From Bacillota bacterium (GTDB lineage: Bacteria; Bacillota; Clostridia; Lutisporales; Lutisporaceae), in the NCBI GenBank assembly GCA_023230985.1, contig JALNWH010000016.1:1-25462 (forward strand): a stretch of 25,462 nucleotides of DNA. Reading direction: 5' to 3'. The notes below the pieces were generated by a model. It saw only the letters and a list, made by a program, of their open reading frames with translations. It had not been told where the DNA came from and ran no database searches. Below are positions 24,124 through 25,462 of this stretch, in pieces; the first letter of the stretch is position 1; the number at the start of each line of letters is the position of its first letter. Made by a program: the position numbers and the translations under genes.

Positions 24124-25125
24124 ATGAATGAAGATAATTATATTTACTCTGTAACCAGAATTAGAGCTCTGGAAAATAAGCTTCTTGACAAATCAAAAAT
24201 AGACAGGATGGTTGAAGCTAAAAATCCTGAAGAAGTCATAAAGGTTCTCTATGAAACAAGCTATGCAGGTTCGGTTTCTGAAATAAAAGACATCGGTGAC
24301 TATGAAGAAATGTTATCAAAAGAAATAGAGAATACTTATAAAATGGTAAAAGAAATGGCTCCTGAACCCGAGCTTATTGATATATTTCTTTTGAAATATG
24401 ATATTCATAATCTTAAGGTATTAATGAAGAGCAGTTTTCTTAATGAAGACAATGATGATTTGCTTACTAATATTGGAACTATTGAACCTGTGAAATTAAA
24501 AGAAATGATTAGAGAAAAGAATTTTATTTTCTTAGATCCTGAAATTAAAAGAGGACTTGAGGAAATAGTTAATAGCTTTAGCATTAACCCAGACCCTCAA
24601 GTTATAGACATTATTTTAGACAGATGTTTATATACAGTAATGAGTCAAATTGCGAAAAATAGTAACAATAGCTTTATGGTAGAATTCGTGAGACTTCAAA
24701 TAGATTTAATCAATATAAATATGTTTATTCGGGTTAAGGCAATGGGTTATGGCAGAGAGTTTTTAAAAAAGGTATTCATTAACGAAGGAAGATTAGATTA
24801 TAATTTTTTTGTAGATGCGATGGATGAGCCTGTTGATATTTTGAAAGATAAGTTATTAATAAGCGATTACAGCAATGTTATTAGTGAAGGAATTGATAAT
24901 TATATCAAAACAAAATCTTTAATGAAATTTGAAAAGCTTTCAGATGATTTTCTTTTAGATTATACTAAAAAAGGAAAGTACGTAGCTTTTGGGATAGAAC
25001 CTATTGTCGGTTATATAATGGCTAAAGAGAATGAGGCTAAAATAATTAGGATCATAATGGTCGGGAAAATTAATAATATCGATAATGAATTGATAAGAGA
25101 AAGGCTGCGAGATGTCTATGTATAA
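24124..25125 (+). CDS. ntpC: V/A-type ATPase subunit C (central-stalk adaptor)
   Basis: The 333-residue, mostly helical subunit caps the K ring and connects it to the central shaft (subunits D/F); it equals subunit d of eukaryotic V-ATPase. Family features are the N-terminal YIYSVTRIRALENKLLDKSKIDRM and the repeat-like three-domain helical layout with FVRLQIDLININMFIR. The C-terminal GIEPIVGYIMAKENEAKIIRIIM is highly characteristic. AAAGGAGGGA gives a strong ribosome site before the ATG. It overlaps subunit F by 14 bases. Confidence 0.94.
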   Translation: MNEDNYIYSVTRIRALENKLLDKSKIDRMVEAKNPEEVIKVLYETSYAGSVSEIKDIGDYEEMLSKEIENTYKMVKEMAPEPELIDIFLLKYDIHNLKVLMKSSFLNEDNDDLLTNIGTIEPVKLKEMIREKNFIFLDPEIKRGLEEIVNSFSINPDPQVIDIILDRCLYTVMSQIAKNSNNSFMVEFVRLQIDLININMFIRVKAMGYGREFLKKVFINEGRLDYNFFVDAMDEPVDILKDKLLISDYSNVISEGIDNYIKTKSLMKFEKLSDDFLLDYTKKGKYVAFGIEPIVGYIMAKENEAKIIRIIMVGKINNIDNELIRERLRDVYV

Positions 25126-25444
25126 AATAGGAGTTATAGGTGATAAAGACTCAATACTTGGTTTCAAAGTTTTAGGTATATCGGTTTTTCCGACCACCGA
25201 TATGAGAAAAGCTTCACAAACTATAAAGAAATTAGCTAAGGAAAACTATGCTATAATTTTTATCACAGAACAGCTTGCCAAGGATATTGAAGAGACAATA
25301 GATGAATATAAACGATCTGTGATACCTGCCATCATATTAATTCCAAATAATCAAGGAACATTAGGGTTAGGTATAGATGGCGTTAAAAAATCAGTTGAAA
25401 AAGCCATAGGCGCTGATATATTATTCGGGAAAGAAGGTAGGTAG
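25112..25444 (+). CDS. V/A-type ATPase subunit F (central shaft, NtpG)
   Basis: The 110-residue subunit opens with IGVIGDKDSILGFKVLGI. A second ILIPNNQGTLGLGIDGVKKSVEKAIG block is the usual subunit F fold ending. It joins subunit D in the rotating shaft; E. hirae calls it NtpG. The start at 25112 overlaps subunit C, and an ATG at 25118 is an equally possible start. The catalytic A-subunit gene begins four bases after its stop. Confidence 0.92.
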   Translation: MSMYKIGVIGDKDSILGFKVLGISVFPTTDMRKASQTIKKLAKENYAIIFITEQLAKDIEETIDEYKRSVIPAIILIPNNQGTLGLGIDGVKKSVEKAIGADILFGKEGR

Positions 25445-25448
25445 CTTG

Positions 25449-25462
25449 ATGGAAGGAAGAAT
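25449..25462 (+). CDS. ntpA: Start of V/A-type ATPase subunit A (cut by window end)
   Basis: ATG-GAA-GGA-AGA opens a frame (MEGR) at the very end of the window, after AGGTAGGTAG. Subunit A proteins commonly begin with M-x-G-x-I-x-x-V-x-G-P, and the operon order predicts A here. The in-frame TTG at 25446 could also be the start. Only four full codons are visible. Confidence 0.6.

Noticed and set aside
1..25462. CRISPR arrays, insertion sequences, prophage or integrase genes
   Set aside because: Looked for repeated spacer-like units, transposase motifs and terminal repeats by eye; none found.

Overview
The window is AT-rich, densely coded DNA of Firmicute character. Shine-Dalgarno sites are strong (AGGAGG type), TTG and GTG starts occur, and promoters are of the sigma-A kind. 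A GerW/YtfJ-type sporulation gene is present, as are TAXI-TRAP and V/A-type ATPase operons. This fits an anaerobic, probably endospore-forming member of the Clostridia (Tissierellales-like lineages are one possibility). The species cannot be named from the sequence alone. No phage, transposase, CRISPR array or other clearly mobile DNA was seen, and most genes are ordinary chromosomal ones.

Layout. Positions 1-3352 hold a histidine-phosphatase gene cut by the window start, an EamA/DMT exporter and an SLC13/TrkA-C permease, closely spaced on the + strand. Glutamate racemase (3450-4235) follows. Next is a TAXI-type TRAP operon (4466-7992): binding lipoprotein, DUF1850 protein and fused permease. 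A perfect GC-rich palindrome lies just after the binding-protein stop. The only gene-free stretch over 300 bp (7993-8490) carries a consensus promoter, a yybP-ykoY-type manganese riboswitch and an overlapping terminator, upstream of a P2A-type cation ATPase. Then come a TIGR01906/DUF1461 membrane protein, a pseudouridine synthase, an NhaC antiporter and a second pseudouridine synthase. A minus-strand DUF421-DUF4363 pair, a DUF2953-GerW sporulation pair, tRNA-Val(GAC), a minus-strand B12-binding radical SAM gene and endonuclease III follow. The window ends in a V/A-type ATPase operon with subunit order H-I-K-E-C-F-(A), the same as the Enterococcus hirae ntp operon.

How the genes work together. 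Three elements suggest a cell with an active sodium economy: a V-type ATPase whose K subunit carries the known Na+ ligands, an NhaC Na+/H+ antiporter, and a TAXI-TRAP carrier (a family usually driven by Na+). The Mn2+ riboswitch and cation ATPase form a self-contained metal-detoxification unit: excess Mn2+ should permit transcription of the pump. I found no clearly new system. The points most worth a second look are the riboswitch-pump unit with its long unexplained leader, the palindrome at the TAXI operon junction, and a small membrane ORF in the leader of the ATPase operon.
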